Source: Micromonospora vinacea
Lineage (GTDB): Bacteria; Actinomycetota; Actinomycetes; Mycobacteriales; Micromonosporaceae
Length of the DNA: 64,000 nt
Direction of reading: 5' to 3'
Assembly (NCBI RefSeq): GCF_015751785.1
Contig: NZ_JADOTY010000001.1
Span: 5,456,001-5,520,000 of the forward strand
In this document: in pieces, positions 55,887 through 63,531 of the stretch
How positions within the stretch are numbered: position 1 is the first letter of the stretch
How the letters are laid out: each line of letters opens with the position of its first letter
Program-made: the position numbers and the translations under genes
The notes under the pieces: model-generated
The model's database searches: none
What the model saw: the letters and a program-made list of their open reading frames with translations, nothing else
Told to the model about the DNA's origin: nothing

Positions 55887-56297
55887 GTGTCGGGCAGCGA
55901 TCAACTCAGCGCGGTGTTCTCGGCGCTCGCCGATCCGACTCGACGGGCGATTCTCGCCGAGTTGGCCGACCGCGACGCCACGGTCACCGAGCTCACCGCT
56001 CCCCTCCCGATCTCGATGCCGGCGGTGTCGCGGCACCTGAAGGCGCTCGAGCGCGCGGGCCTCATCTCACGTACCCGGTCGGGGAAGTTGCGGATGAGTC
56101 GCATCGAGGCCGCCCCACTGCGCGAAGCGGCCGAGTGGATCGAGCGCTACCGGCGGTTCTGGGACACGTCCCTCACCCGCCTCGACGCCCACCTCGCGGC
56201 CGTGCAGGCCGCCGGTCGCCCAACGGACCGAACGGCCCACGGCCCGGCGTTGCCCGACAGCGAATCCCCGGGCAAGTCTCACGACAAGGAGAATTGA
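55887..56297 (+). CDS. ArsR family winged-helix regulator
   Basis: A 136-aa regulator. SALADPTRRAILAELADRDA and ISMPAVSRHLKALERAGLIS are the ArsR HTH blocks. No metal-binding Cys motif is seen, so it belongs to the non-metal group that pairs with SRPBCC proteins. GTG 55887 lies behind an inverted TTAAC repeat. Its TGA shares a base with the ATG of the SRPBCC gene, and the RibD-like reductase follows, so three genes form one operon. Confidence 0.92.
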   Translation: MSGSDQLSAVFSALADPTRRAILAELADRDATVTELTAPLPISMPAVSRHLKALERAGLISRTRSGKLRMSRIEAAPLREAAEWIERYRRFWDTSLTRLDAHLAAVQAAGRPTDRTAHGPALPDSESPGKSHDKEN

Positions 56298-56785
56298 TGG
56301 ACAGGGACGACCCGCAAATCGTCATCTCACGCGTGGTGGACGCGCCACGGGACCTGGTCTACCGAGCTTTCACCGATCCCGACCACCTGGCGGCATGGTG
56401 GGGGCCGATCGGCAACTCGCTGCCCCGCGAGGAGATGGACTTCGACATCCGGCCCGGCGGCCACCAGCGGTGGACCGAACTCTTCCCGACCCAACCCGGC
56501 CTTCGAGTCGACGTCCACATCGACCTCACCGACGTCGCCGACGGCGAACTGATCGACGGCGTCGCGCACGTCACCGGGCAGCTGCCGGAGGGCATTGAGC
56601 CTCACGAGACAAGGATGCGGGTCGAGTTCCACGACGAGGCCGATGGACGGACGCGACTCGAGATCCGTCAGTGGCTCCCGGAACGGCTGGTTGGCCCTGC
56701 TGACCAGGGTTGGAACGAGGCATTCAGCAAGCTGGACGCGGCACTGACGAATGCCCACCCCATCGCAGTCGACGTGGAGGTATAG
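56297..56785 (+). CDS. SRPBCC domain protein (AHSA1-like)
   Basis: A 162-aa START-like protein of the AHSA1/SRPBCC group. ISRVVDAPRDLVYRAFTDPDHLAAWWGP opens the helix-grip fold and QGWNEAFSKLDAAL is the C-terminal helix. These proteins bind hydrophobic ligands in a cavity; the ArsR-SRPBCC pair is widespread, and its role is mostly unknown. It overlaps the ArsR stop by one base and precedes the reductase by 6 bases. Confidence 0.93.
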   Translation: MDRDDPQIVISRVVDAPRDLVYRAFTDPDHLAAWWGPIGNSLPREEMDFDIRPGGHQRWTELFPTQPGLRVDVHIDLTDVADGELIDGVAHVTGQLPEGIEPHETRMRVEFHDEADGRTRLEIRQWLPERLVGPADQGWNEAFSKLDAALTNAHPIAVDVEV

Positions 56786-56791
56786 CGCGCC

Positions 56792-57352
56792 ATGGCCAAG
56801 CTAATCTACGTGACGAACGTGTCCCTCGACGGTTACATCGAGGACGAGCACGGCAGATTCGACTGGACCCCACCCGACGACGATTACTTCGCGTTCGTCA
56901 CCGACCTGGTCCGGCCCATGGGCACCTACCTCTACGGCCGGCGCCTGTACGAGTCGATGGCCGTCTGGGAGACCGAGCCCGCCCTCGCCGCGCGATCGAA
57001 GCTCACTGCCGACTTCGCCGACGTCTGGCAAACGGCGGACAAGATCGTCTACTCCACCACGCTGGACACGACCTTGACCGCCAGGACCCGGCTCGATCGG
57101 AGCTTCGACCCCGCTTCGGTACGCGCCATCAAAGCCTCGGCCACCAGTGACCTCACCATCGGGGGCGCACACCTCGCGGCGCAGGCATTCCAAGCCGGGC
57201 TGATCGACGAGTGCCACCTGCTGATCCATCCCATCCTCACCGGCGGAGGCAAACCCGGGCTGCCCAGCGGCACCCGCCTCGACCTGGAGCTACTGAGCAC
57301 CCGCCGATTCAGCAACGGGGTGGCCTACCTGCACTACCGCGTCAGCACCTGA
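56792..57352 (+). CDS. Dihydrofolate reductase/RibD C-terminal-like protein
   Basis: A 186-aa protein of the DHFR/RibD-C fold. KLIYVTNVSLDGYIEDEHGR starts the fold, LYGRRLYESMAVWE and SDLTIGGAHLAAQAFQAGLI hold the NADPH-binding pattern, and ELHL-like DECHLLIHPILTGGG follows. Such stand-alone proteins (YyaP/YqjY type) have unknown substrates. It is the third gene of the ArsR operon, followed by a perfect hairpin at 57361. Confidence 0.92.
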   Translation: MAKLIYVTNVSLDGYIEDEHGRFDWTPPDDDYFAFVTDLVRPMGTYLYGRRLYESMAVWETEPALAARSKLTADFADVWQTADKIVYSTTLDTTLTARTRLDRSFDPASVRAIKASATSDLTIGGAHLAAQAFQAGLIDECHLLIHPILTGGGKPGLPSGTRLDLELLSTRRFSNGVAYLHYRVST

Positions 57353-57360
57353 GACGGTCA

Positions 57361-57398
57361 TCGGCGTCACCGACCCGGACATGTGTCGGTGACGCCGA
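57361..57398 (+). terminator. Hairpin terminator of the ArsR-SRPBCC-reductase operon
   Basis: TCGGCGTCACCGAC (57361-57374) pairs perfectly with 57385-57398 around a 10-base loop, 8 bases after the stop. Confidence 0.75.
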
Positions 57399-57464
57399 CC
57401 GGGCCACCGAGCGGGCCCGCCGACGTCGTTCGACGAGGCTGAGGGACGTGGGTACGGTGACAGC

Positions 57465-57926
57465 GTGCTCTCGGTCGTGAAGGGTCTGTCCCGGTACCAC
57501 ACCGAGGAATCGCTACGCGCCCACCTGCTGGAGCGCTCACACCGCACCGAGGACGGCTGCCTGATCGTCGAAGGTTACGGGCGGCGACGCGGGGTGCACC
57601 AGAAGGTCGCCGGTCGCGCGTGGGCACACATCGCCGCGTACGTGGTTTTCGTCGGTGGGTACGACCCCGCCCTCGACGTCGACCAGACCTGCGGCGTCGC
57701 CGACTGTATCGAGCCGACACATCTGCGCCAGCTCAGCCGGGCCGAGGCCTGCCGCAGCCGGACCCAGCCGGCACAGTGCCGCAACGGTCACGACCGTGAG
57801 CTCGACCCGGCGACCGGCCGGTACCGCCGGGTCTGCCGGACCTGCAACCGGGAGGCCCAGCGCCGTTGGCGTGAACGCGAGGCCGCCGAGGTGGCCCAGG
57901 CCCGCGCCGCGTACGGCCGCTCGTAA
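57465..57926 (+). CDS. HNH endonuclease-like protein
   Basis: A 153-aa protein. HIAAYVVFVGGYDPALDVDQ, then TCGVADCIEPTHLRQLS, matches the HNH_3-type zinc/nuclease region (usually HR-A...V-H-C...CVNP-HL). Here the first catalytic His is replaced by DQTC, so nuclease activity is doubtful. A later CxxGH and CRTCNREAQRRW pair suggests a zinc ribbon as in phage and intron HNH proteins. GTG 57465 is the start. It may be a domesticated mobile-element protein. Confidence 0.75.
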   Translation: MLSVVKGLSRYHTEESLRAHLLERSHRTEDGCLIVEGYGRRRGVHQKVAGRAWAHIAAYVVFVGGYDPALDVDQTCGVADCIEPTHLRQLSRAEACRSRTQPAQCRNGHDRELDPATGRYRRVCRTCNREAQRRWREREAAEVAQARAAYGRS

Positions 57927-57928
57927 TC

Positions 57929-58012
57929 TCAGCCCTTCTCCTGGCAGCGCACCGTCTGCTCGACTCGGCCGTCGGCGAACTCGACAGTGGTGGCACTCGC
58001 GCTCGGTCCAGA
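57929..58012 (-). pseudogene. Possible C-terminal gene remnant
   Basis: Minus-strand reading of this stretch gives ASATTVEFADGRVEQTVRCQ EKG and a stop at 57929, with good GC3 bias and natural amino-acid use, directly behind the HNH-like gene. Upstream of about 58012 the frame runs into the ArsR operator and start. It looks like the end of a gene removed when the ArsR-ArsC locus arrived. Family unknown. Confidence 0.35.
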
Positions 58013-58015
58013 CCG

Positions 58016-58031
58016 ATCAATCTGATTTGAT
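58016..58031. promoter_or_regulatory. ArsR-type operator ATCAA-N6-TTGAT
   Basis: ATCAA (58016-58020) and TTGAT (58027-58031) form a perfect dyad 14 bases before the ArsR-ArsC fusion start, matching the ATCAA/TTGAT half-sites of known arsenical and metal-sensing ArsR proteins. Confidence 0.65.
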
Positions 58032-58045
58032 GTATCTTCGTGGTC

Positions 58046-58813
58046 ATGGGGCCACCGAGTCACACCGCGCCGCCGTTCGTCCGGCTGGCCGCACACCCGC
58101 TGCGCTGGCAGATGCTGACCGAACTCGCCCGCAGTGACCTGCGGGTCCGCGAACTGGCCAGTCTGCTGGCCCAGCCGCAGAACCTGGTCTCCTACCACCT
58201 ACGGCTGCTGCGCGACGGCGGCCTGGTCACCGTCACCCGCAGCAGCTTCGACGGCCGCGACAGCTACTACCACCTCGACCTCGACAGCTGTGCCCACGCG
58301 CTGGCGGGCACCGGCACCGCTCTGCACCCCGCCCTGCAGTTGGGCGGCCCTCCACCTGCCCCGCCGGTCCAGCCGCCGCGAACCGTGCTGTTCGTGTGCA
58401 CGGGCAACAGCGCACGTTCCCCCATCGCCGAAGCCCAGCTCCGACGCCACACCGCCGGTCACGTGCAGGTGACCAGCGCAGGAACCCGCCCCCGAGCGCA
58501 GCTACACCCCCATGCCGTGCGGGTGCTGCGCGACCACGCCGGCGTCGACGTCGCGGACCGTCGCCCGCGGCACCTGGACACGCTCACCGGCCACCGCTTC
58601 GACTACGTGATCACCCTGTGCGACAAGGCCCGAGAGGTCTGCCCCGACTTCGGAAACCCGGCCGGCCAGCTGCACTGGAGCATCCCCGACCCCGCCGCAG
58701 CCGGCACCCGGGACGACTATCCCGCCTTCCTGCAGGTTGCGGCCGACATCGACACCCGCGTGCGGCATCTGCTGCCCGTCCTCGCCACCGAACCCGAGGA
58801 GACCACACCATGA
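58046..58813 (+). CDS. ArsR-ArsC fusion: HTH regulator with arsenate-reductase-like phosphatase domain
   Basis: A 255-aa fusion. Residues 1-85 are an ArsR HTH (FVRLAAHPLRWQMLTELARS, LLAQPQNLVSYHLRLLRDGG). A Pro-rich linker (about 88-110) leads to a low-molecular-weight phosphatase domain with CTGNSARSP (C at about 117; the Cx5R loop). ITLCDKAREVCP supplies second and third Cys that could relay disulfides as in thioredoxin- or mycothiol-linked ArsC; the Asp is in WSIPDPA. It would both sense and reduce arsenate. ATG 58046 follows an ATCAA-N6-TTGAT operator. The VOC gene overlaps by 4 bases. Confidence 0.92.
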   Translation: MGPPSHTAPPFVRLAAHPLRWQMLTELARSDLRVRELASLLAQPQNLVSYHLRLLRDGGLVTVTRSSFDGRDSYYHLDLDSCAHALAGTGTALHPALQLGGPPPAPPVQPPRTVLFVCTGNSARSPIAEAQLRRHTAGHVQVTSAGTRPRAQLHPHAVRVLRDHAGVDVADRRPRHLDTLTGHRFDYVITLCDKAREVCPDFGNPAGQLHWSIPDPAAAGTRDDYPAFLQVAADIDTRVRHLLPVLATEPEETTP

Positions 58814-59211
58814 GCACAGCCGAGCAGTACGTCAGCGTCCGTTACCTCGTCGACGACGTGCACGCCGCCGTCGACTTCTACACCGCCCACCTCGGTTTTC
58901 ACCTCAAGACCAGCGCCGCCCCCGCCTTCGCCGACGTGGTCCGCGGCCCGCTACGACTGCTGCTGTCCGGACCCGCCAGCTCCGGCGCCCGCGCCACTCC
59001 GGACGACGCCACCAGCCCCGGCCGCAACCGAATCCACCTCATCGTCGACGACCTGGACGCCGAGATCGACCGACTCCGCGACGCCGGCCTGGCGTTCCGC
59101 AGCGAACTGGTCTCCGGGCCCGGCGGCCGTCAGATCCTGCTCGCCGACCCCGCCGGTAACCTCATCGAACTTTTCCAACCCGCGGGCGACGCCGCCCCCG
59201 CCAACGCCTGA
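58810..59211 (+). CDS. VOC family protein linked to ArsR-ArsC
   Basis: A 133-aa glyoxalase-like protein. VRYLVDDVHAAVDFYTAHLG and RNRIHLIVDDLDAEIDRLRD begin the two modules, and LLADPAGNLIELFQP is the end with metal-binding Glu. Members beside ars genes can act on organoarsenicals (ArsI C-As lyase), but ArsI needs vicinal Cys that are absent here, so another role is more likely. ATG 58810 overlaps the fusion gene stop (ATGA), giving coupled translation. Confidence 0.9.
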   Translation: MSTAEQYVSVRYLVDDVHAAVDFYTAHLGFHLKTSAAPAFADVVRGPLRLLLSGPASSGARATPDDATSPGRNRIHLIVDDLDAEIDRLRDAGLAFRSELVSGPGGRQILLADPAGNLIELFQPAGDAAPANA

Positions 59212-59554
59212 ACCCAGCCGCACTTCGCCGCCCCTGGGCCTGCGGGTCGATCACCGGCCGGACGTTCGCCCCGCGTACACCATCCTCGGTCGTTACGCAC
59301 AAGAACTGTCATTATGGTGCGTGGGCGGTTCGCACCTTTTGTGGCAGGTATTTACTGGATTATTGATAATGACAATGTAGTAATCCGTTGAAGGAGCCGG
59401 ACTCGAGCGAGAACGGCGCCGAGGTCCCTGCCTCAACTGCGCGCGAGGCCCGCGACCCGCGCGTTCCTCCAACGGGTGGTTCGACGGAAGGCGCTACGGG
59501 CGCCCTGCTGACCTGGGAAGCCGTGAGAGCTGGTCGTGCGGGTGCTGCTGCCGG
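59212..59554. other. Intergenic stretch with AT-rich dyad
   Basis: No gene is supported. About 59290-59395 is unusually AT-rich for this window. GGATTA (59357-59362) and TAATCC (59381-59386) form an inverted repeat around ATTGATAATGACAATG-type sequence, which could be a promoter, operator or recombination site. A TTG-led frame at 59388 behind no clear ribosome site runs into the monooxygenase gene on the other strand and is not convincing. Confidence 0.4.
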
Positions 59555-60673
59555 TCAGGACGGCTGGACGTGGTCGAAGAGGGCGAGGGCTTCGGCAGGG
59601 TCCGGACTCACGAGGCGTTCCAGACCGGCCATCGTGATTTTCGCCCACCTGCCGGCCCGTTCACACATCCGTTCCTCGAAGGCACAGACGGCGGCGTCCA
59701 GATCTTCCGGGTCGGCAGCGATGGACTCCGCGAGCTCGGCACCGTCCAGCATCGCGAGGTTCGCGCCTGCCCCCAACGGTGGCATCAGGTGGGCGGCGTC
59801 GCCCAGCAGCGTCACCCCGCGGACGTGGGCCCAGGTGTGGGATTCGGGCAGGACGTAGAAGGGGCGGTGGACGAAAGCGGTGCCGTGACCGACCAGGTCG
59901 AGGACGGGAGCGGCCCAGCCGTCGAACAGAGCCAGAAGGCCCGATCGCACTGCCTCGGCGTCGGCCAGGTCCAGGCCCGCGTGCCAGTCCAGCGGCGCGC
60001 GGAACTTGGCGTACACCTTGACGTGACCGCCGCTGTTGCGCTGGGCGACGAGAGATCGGTTCGCGCCGTACACGGCCACCGAACCGTCGCCGATCACCTG
60101 TGCGAGGTCAGGGTGGCGGGTGTCGATGTCGTCGAGGGAGGTCTCGACCGAGGTGACGCCGGTGTAGTGCGGCGTCACCGACGAGACTGCCGGGCGGACC
60201 CGGGACCAGGCACCGTCCGCGCCCACCACGAGATCGAACGTCTCCTGCCGCCCGTCCGCGAAATGAACAAGTACGCCATCCCCGGTCCCCGGCGCCACCT
60301 GCACCACCTCTCGCCCCCACTGCACGTCGAGAGGGTCGAGCAGCAGGTCACGGAGTTGCCCGCGGTCGATCTCCGGGTTGGCCCGCTCATCCGGACCAGG
60401 CTGCCAGTCCCGCAGGACGGTCCCAGCAGCGTCCAGGATGCGCATGGCCTGCCCCTCGGGACGGGACAGCGCCTGGAACTCTGCCAACAGCCCCGCCTTG
60501 TCCAGTGCCAGCTGGCCCATCCCTTCGTGCAGGTCCAGCGTGCCGCCTGGGGGGCGGGAGTCGGGCGCGGGATCGCGTTCAAGGACGGCGACGGGGTAGC
60601 CGTGGCGGTGCAGGACACGGGCAAGGGTGAGTCCCCCCGGGCCGCCGCCGACCACAGCGATACGATGTCTCAT
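59555..60673 (-). CDS. FAD-dependent monooxygenase (TetX-like)
   Basis: A 372-aa class A flavoprotein monooxygenase. IAVVGGGPGGLTLARVL binds FAD, VVGADGAWSRVR is the DG motif and LLGDAAHLMPPLGAGANLAM is the GD motif. The layout is that of TetX/PgaE-like hydroxylases, which use NADPH and oxygen on aromatic compounds, sometimes tetracyclines. ATG 60673 touches the palindrome shared with the divergent TetR gene; no ribosome site is visible, so the mRNA may be leaderless or an upstream start is used. The TetR protein probably represses it. Confidence 0.92.
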   Translation of the reverse strand: MRHRIAVVGGGPGGLTLARVLHRHGYPVAVLERDPAPDSRPPGGTLDLHEGMGQLALDKAGLLAEFQALSRPEGQAMRILDAAGTVLRDWQPGPDERANPEIDRGQLRDLLLDPLDVQWGREVVQVAPGTGDGVLVHFADGRQETFDLVVGADGAWSRVRPAVSSVTPHYTGVTSVETSLDDIDTRHPDLAQVIGDGSVAVYGANRSLVAQRNSGGHVKVYAKFRAPLDWHAGLDLADAEAVRSGLLALFDGWAAPVLDLVGHGTAFVHRPFYVLPESHTWAHVRGVTLLGDAAHLMPPLGAGANLAMLDGAELAESIAADPEDLDAAVCAFEERMCERAGRWAKITMAGLERLVSPDPAEALALFDHVQPS

Positions 60674-60674
60674 G

Positions 60675-60691
60675 GCGATACAGCGTATCGC
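60675..60691. promoter_or_regulatory. TetR-type palindrome
   Basis: GCGATA-CAGCG-TATCGC is a perfect 17-bp palindrome between the divergent FAD-monooxygenase (start 60673) and TetR (start 60727) genes. Confidence 0.8.
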
Positions 60692-60726
60692 GCTCTGACG
60701 ACGCATCGCCACGGTAGGGAGTGACC

Positions 60727-61419
60727 ATGACTGTGTGGGACCGGCCGGAGCCGCCGAATCCCCCCGTGCCGCTCGACCGGGAGCAGGTCATCGCCGCCTC
60801 CATCGCGCTGGCCGACGAGGGCGGGCTGGAGGCGGTGTCGTTGCGCAAGGTCGCCGCCCGGCTGAACGCCGGCCCGATGCGGCTGTACGGATACATCTCC
60901 ACGAAGGACGAGTTGTTCGACCTCATGGCCGACGAGGTCTACGCCGAGATTCTCCCCGGGGAGCGACCCGATGACTGGCGGGAGGCGCTGCGCATCCTCG
61001 CCCACCGGACCAGGCAGGCCGCTCTGCGTCACGAATGGCTGGCTGACCTGCTCGGCGGCCGCCCGACCCTGGGCCCCAACGGCTTCGCCGTGACCGAGGC
61101 CAAGCTGGCAGCCCTCGACGGCCTCGCCGATATCGACACCGTCCTGCGCGCCGTGGAGACTGTCAGCGCCTACTGCACCGGCGCGATCAGGCGCGAGATC
61201 GCGAACCTACGGGCCGAACGCGCCACGGGCCTGTCCAAGCGCGACTGGCAGCGCGCCTCCGGCCCCCACGTGACGAAAATGTTGGCCACGGGCCGCTTCC
61301 CGGCGCTGACCAAGGCCCTGCACGACGGCACGGAGGTGGACGCCGAGACGTCCTTCGCGACCGGCCTGGACTGGGTCCTCGACGCCGTGGCCGCCAAACT
61401 CACCCGACCGCCGGCGTGA
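60727..61419 (+). CDS. TetR family transcriptional regulator
   Basis: A 230-aa TetR with the TetR_C_1-type ligand domain. HTH: SLRKVAARLNAGPMRLYGYI. The effector domain (about 80-225) has HEWLADLLGGRPTLGPNGF and ETSFATGLDWVLDAV, as in regulators of antibiotic or aromatic-compound genes. TAGGGA lies before ATG 60727; GTG 60721 is an alternative. It is divergent from the TetX-like gene and the palindrome at 60675-60691 is its likely site. Confidence 0.93.
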   Translation: MTVWDRPEPPNPPVPLDREQVIAASIALADEGGLEAVSLRKVAARLNAGPMRLYGYISTKDELFDLMADEVYAEILPGERPDDWREALRILAHRTRQAALRHEWLADLLGGRPTLGPNGFAVTEAKLAALDGLADIDTVLRAVETVSAYCTGAIRREIANLRAERATGLSKRDWQRASGPHVTKMLATGRFPALTKALHDGTEVDAETSFATGLDWVLDAVAAKLTRPPA

Positions 61420-61432
61420 CCCACTCGCCCGC

Positions 61433-63334
61433 TCAGGGGCGGAGCCAGCGATCGAACCAGGCGCGGGTCCGGCGCAGGACGTCGAGTTGGTGGTTGCGTT
61501 CCCGGATCGAGTGGCCCTCTCTCGGGTAGATCACGAACTCGTGCTCGACGTCGAAGTGGCGCAGCGCCCGGTGGAGGTACACGGCCTGTCCGAGGGGGAC
61601 GTTGGTGTCCTCGGCGCCGTGCAGGATGAGCACCGGAGTGCGGATTCGGCTGGCGAAGGAGATCGGGCTGACCGCGTCATGGGGGTGCGGGCCGATACCG
61701 GACCAGCCGGTGCTGCCGCCGAGCGCGGCTTCGAACTGGCCGTTCTCCCCGGTCGCGGCGAGCATGCCCCAGTCGATGATGCCGGCGCCGACCAGCGCGG
61801 CGCGGAAGCGGTCGGTCTGGCCGACGGCCCAGGCGGACATGAAGCCGCCGTGGCTCCAGCCGGCAATGCCCAACCGGTCGGGGTCGGCGATGCCTTCGGC
61901 GATGAGCAGGTCGATGCCGGTCAGGATGTCGGTCCACTCCTGCTGGCCGACCTGGCCGGCGACGCAGGCCGCGAACTGGTGGCCCCGGCCCTGGCCGCCG
62001 CGCGGGTTGGGGAGCAACACGGCGTAGCCGGCGGCGGCCAACCACTGCGCGCTGGGGAACCAGAACAACTGGCAACGGTCGGCGTAGCGGTCGTACGGTC
62101 CCCCGTGCACGATCGTGACCAGCGGGAACGGGCCCTCCGACGCGGTTCTTCCGACAGGCAGTACGAGCAGGCCGTCCAGGTCCAGGCCGTCGGTGGCGCG
62201 GTAGGCCAGCGGTTGTTGCGTGCCGAGTGTGATGCCGTCCAGTTCCGGCCGGGCGTTGGTGATTCTTCGCAGCGGCCCGGTTGGCGCTCCGATGTGAACG
62301 TTCGGGAGCTGATAGCGGGTGCCGGTGAGCACCGCGATTGTGTCGGCGGTAGGGGTGGTGGTGAGGTTGTCGAGGCGTCCGGCGTGATGCGACAGGGTCG
62401 TGAGGTCGGTGGGGTCGAGCCGGGCCAGCGTCGTGTTCAGGCCGTCGGCGAACACCACCAGCGGGGCGGCGTCGGTCTGGCGAAGTTCGGTGGGGCACAT
62501 CGTGCGATCAGCGGTGCGGTTGCGCAGGACGCGGCTGTCCATGGCCAGGTCGAACACGGCGGTGCCGGCCTGCAGAACCGGTGGGGTGAGCGCGATGTAA
62601 GCGAGGTGCCAACCGTCCTCGCCCGGCCACCAGGCCAGAGATCGTGCGTCGGCCTCGACCGGTGCGAGATTCTCCGCGGTCCTGGTCGTCGGGTCGTACA
62701 GGTGCAGTTGGCCGGTGCGCGGACCGTGGTCGTTGTCGGCGGTGGCCCAGGTCAGCACGGCGAGTGGACCGCCATCGGGGCGTTGCCGCAGTTCCACGAC
62801 ATGCCGATCACCGAACACCTTCGGGGTGGTGACCCGGCCGGTGCGCAGGTCGAGCAGGCGCAACCGTGCACGCGGTTCGCGCTCGCCGACGACGATGGCG
62901 TCGTCGCGGTCCCGGGCGCGACGCGCGCCCTGCTCGGTGGGTTCGTCCTCGGCGAGCAAGGCCACCAGGTCGGGGTCGGTGAGCGGCAGGTAGTCGATGA
63001 CGCCGCCGCGCCAGCCGGTCAACGTGGCCGTCGTGCCGTCGGTGAGGGTGAGCCCGTGTAGTTGCGGAATGCCGCGGTCGGCGCGGTCGGAGAGGAAGAA
63101 CAGCGTCTCCGAGTCGGCCGACCAGCGTGGCCGGGATTCGGTTGCGGTGTCGGTGGTCGCGCGACGCGGCGCGACGGCGGCATCGGTGTCGATGAGCCAG
63201 AGTTCGGTGTCGCTGTGGTCACCGGTGCGGCTGCTGGGAGCGAGGACGTAGCAGAGCAAGCGACCGTTCGGTGCGAGCGCCGGGGCCTGTGGAGCGCAAC
63301 CATCGACCACGAGCTCGGCGGTCAAACCCGTCAT
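61433..63334 (-). CDS. S9 family peptidase (prolyl oligopeptidase type)
   Basis: A 633-aa two-domain serine peptidase. Residues 1-370 are a beta-propeller (repeats such as SRPRWSADSETLFFLSDRAD) that gates the active site. The C-terminal alpha/beta-hydrolase domain has the nucleophile in GWSHGGFMSAW (about 491), Asp in HGAEDTNVPL (about 575) and His in YPREGHSIRE (about 606). It matches acylaminoacyl-peptidase/S9C enzymes, which release small N-terminal or peptide units. ATG 63334 is my start; no signal peptide, so cytosolic. Confidence 0.94.
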   Translation of the reverse strand: MTGLTAELVVDGCAPQAPALAPNGRLLCYVLAPSSRTGDHSDTELWLIDTDAAVAPRRATTDTATESRPRWSADSETLFFLSDRADRGIPQLHGLTLTDGTTATLTGWRGGVIDYLPLTDPDLVALLAEDEPTEQGARRARDRDDAIVVGEREPRARLRLLDLRTGRVTTPKVFGDRHVVELRQRPDGGPLAVLTWATADNDHGPRTGQLHLYDPTTRTAENLAPVEADARSLAWWPGEDGWHLAYIALTPPVLQAGTAVFDLAMDSRVLRNRTADRTMCPTELRQTDAAPLVVFADGLNTTLARLDPTDLTTLSHHAGRLDNLTTTPTADTIAVLTGTRYQLPNVHIGAPTGPLRRITNARPELDGITLGTQQPLAYRATDGLDLDGLLVLPVGRTASEGPFPLVTIVHGGPYDRYADRCQLFWFPSAQWLAAAGYAVLLPNPRGGQGRGHQFAACVAGQVGQQEWTDILTGIDLLIAEGIADPDRLGIAGWSHGGFMSAWAVGQTDRFRAALVGAGIIDWGMLAATGENGQFEAALGGSTGWSGIGPHPHDAVSPISFASRIRTPVLILHGAEDTNVPLGQAVYLHRALRHFDVEHEFVIYPREGHSIRERNHQLDVLRRTRAWFDRWLRP

Positions 63335-63531
63335 GCGGTGAGTCTGCCAGCATCCACAGAACGCCATGCGATCCCTCCGCTGCCGGATCGACGCACCGGC
63401 GAGTTCCCGTTGCGAGTGGCGAGGCATGATGTCCTCATGGACGCGTCCGCCAGCCATGGCGCGAGCGAGAACGGCTCGTCGCCGCCTGAGCCGCGTGTCT
63501 TCCGCAGCCGGGGCAAGTAGAGCGTGACCTG

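Noticed and set aside
58810-59211. ArsI C-As lyase
   Set aside because: The vicinal Cys residues required for organoarsenical binding are missing; it is annotated only as a VOC protein.
63437-63520. 27-aa open frame before the nucleotidyltransferase
   Set aside because: No ribosome site, no conservation evidence and Ser/Pro-rich composition; not supported as a gene.
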